The translations under genes and the position numbers were made by a program. Below are positions 63,063-64,000 of a stretch of 64,000 nucleotides of DNA, piece by piece (positions within the stretch are counted from its first letter, which is position 1; the number at the start of each line of letters is the position of its first letter). Under the pieces are notes generated by a model. It did no database searches. It had not been told where the DNA came from and was given only the letters and a program-made list of their open reading frames with translations. The DNA comes from Viscum album. Its lineage: Eukaryota > Streptophyta > Magnoliopsida > Santalales > Viscaceae. The stretch is from positions 1,904,832,644 to 1,904,896,643 of the forward strand of contig OY728163.1 of assembly GCA_963277665.1 (NCBI GenBank), read 5' to 3'.

Positions 63063-64000
63063 TGAGAAGTCTTTTGGGCCATTCCTGGTCAATATAAATG
63101 GTTTTAAGATCACAGCTTTTTCTTGAGTCATCTCGGGCATGTTTTCAAGTACTTTTGAGGTTTTTAAGTACCTTTGTTTTGGGGTAGTGTCTTGGGGTGT
63201 GTTTGGGTGAAATTTTAAGAAACCCTAATAGATAGTGGGATACGAACGATTTGAAAAACTAGTTGGATAAATCATGCCAACTAGAAAAACTAGACAGAGA
63301 GGTCTACATGGTTTGTGCATGGTTTTTCGAATAATGTGACAAAATTGTGTCAACCATGCAATCCTAGACAGAGATTTCTACATGGTTGGTGCACGGTTTT
63401 CCCAAAATGTGCGCCTCTACCCTAGAAATCGTGCATGTGGGATTAACTATCTAAAAATACTTTTTAAAACAACCCAAACCTCCATGATACTCCCTTATTT
63501 GGACCTTGTCTCCGGCTCGAAAAATTTTGGGTTTTCCCAGAGCCTTCTTAAGGGATTCAAAGGTAATTCAAAATCTGTTTTTTGAGATCAAAAGCAAAAA
63601 TTGATGAAATTCTCTCTTCCTGGTAATTGGATTTCATCCTTTTCCTTCTCCTATTCATTCCTTTACCTTTCTATAATCTTTTCTGGGATGATATCCACCA
63701 TTTCCAGGGATATAGATCTATTATTTGAGATCTTGATCTAGGATTGTGGATCTATATATATTTCCAATATCTTCATGCCTTTGATCTTTTTTTAGGGATT
63801 TAGATCTGAAGATTGATCAATGACATCGTGCCGCTCAGATTTTGTAGATTTCTGTTGGGCTAAAATCCATCAATAAACTAAGGTAGGTGTTCTAAATCGA
63901 ACTCCCATAGTCATGGATTAGATATATGAATGTGCGTTTATGAAATTACTAGCTTCCTTTGAAAATTGTTTTCCTAAATTGGAGGAATTATGAATGTGAA
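63063..64000 (+). repeat. Start of a Tekay-like LTR, continuing past the window
   Basis: From about 63063 the sequence is collinear with the beginning of the LTRs at 9137 and 17206. GGGCCATTCCTGGTC matches GGACCTCTTCGGTCTATTCC. GGGGTGTGTTTGGGTGAAATTTTAAG (63194) matches GGGGTTACGTTTGGGTGGACTTTAAGG (17283). The GCACGGTT-rich block follows at 63295-63440, then the GGGATTCAAAGGTAATTC region against GGCGAATCGAAGCCG..GAGGTATG. It is a related but distinct, more decayed family member. The frame at 63382-63585 is inside it and not a gene. Confidence 0.7.

Noticed and set aside
1..64000. Organelle-derived DNA, tRNA genes, CRISPR arrays, bacterial operons
   Set aside because: No plastid or mitochondrial gene order, no tRNA cloverleaf beyond primer sites, no regularly spaced short repeats with unique spacers, and no bacterial-type gene layout.

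Overview
This looks like a window of plant nuclear DNA, most likely from a flowering plant with a very large, repeat-filled genome. The evidence is stacked Ty3/gypsy LTR retrotransposons of different ages with plant-type features: an initiator-Met-tRNA primer site, 5-bp target duplications, and a chromodomain-type integrase tail with about 2.8-kb LTRs. Most of the window is strongly AT-rich and poor in CG, CAG and CTG, as expected after long C-to-T decay of methylated repeats. The species cannot be named from this sequence. I find no intact host protein gene.

Layout. (1) 6-9005, minus strand: a heavily decayed gypsy element with both LTRs. (2) 9137-19998, plus strand: the youngest complete element, a Tekay/Del-like chromovirus of 10.86 kb, with LTRs of 2.77 and 2.79 kb, a PBS and an exact CTTGG target duplication. 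Its gag-pol is readable but dead. (3) About 20120-21590, possibly also 9040-9136 and on to about 22030: a decayed tandem repeat of about 450 bp whose core resembles the reverse complement of 5S rRNA. (4) 22030-40490: mostly unassignable AT-rich DNA, with a Ty1/copia relic (28380 onward), a probable solo LTR inside it (29370-32142) and a minisatellite of about 35 bp (36215-36775). (5) 40500 to about 63060, minus strand: a second old gypsy element. Its RNase H domain is split by (6), a plus-strand gypsy element at 46480-55437. (7) From 63063 to the window end: the start of another plus-strand Tekay-like LTR, apparently inserted into the 5' LTR of element 5.

How the parts relate: nothing here forms a working pathway. 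The value of the window is as a record of layers. The decay states suggest elements 1 and 5, the copia relic and the 5S-like array are old, elements 6 and 7 are younger, and element 2 is the most recent. Coordinates of decayed LTR edges come from by-eye alignment and are approximate unless a target duplication or primer site is cited.
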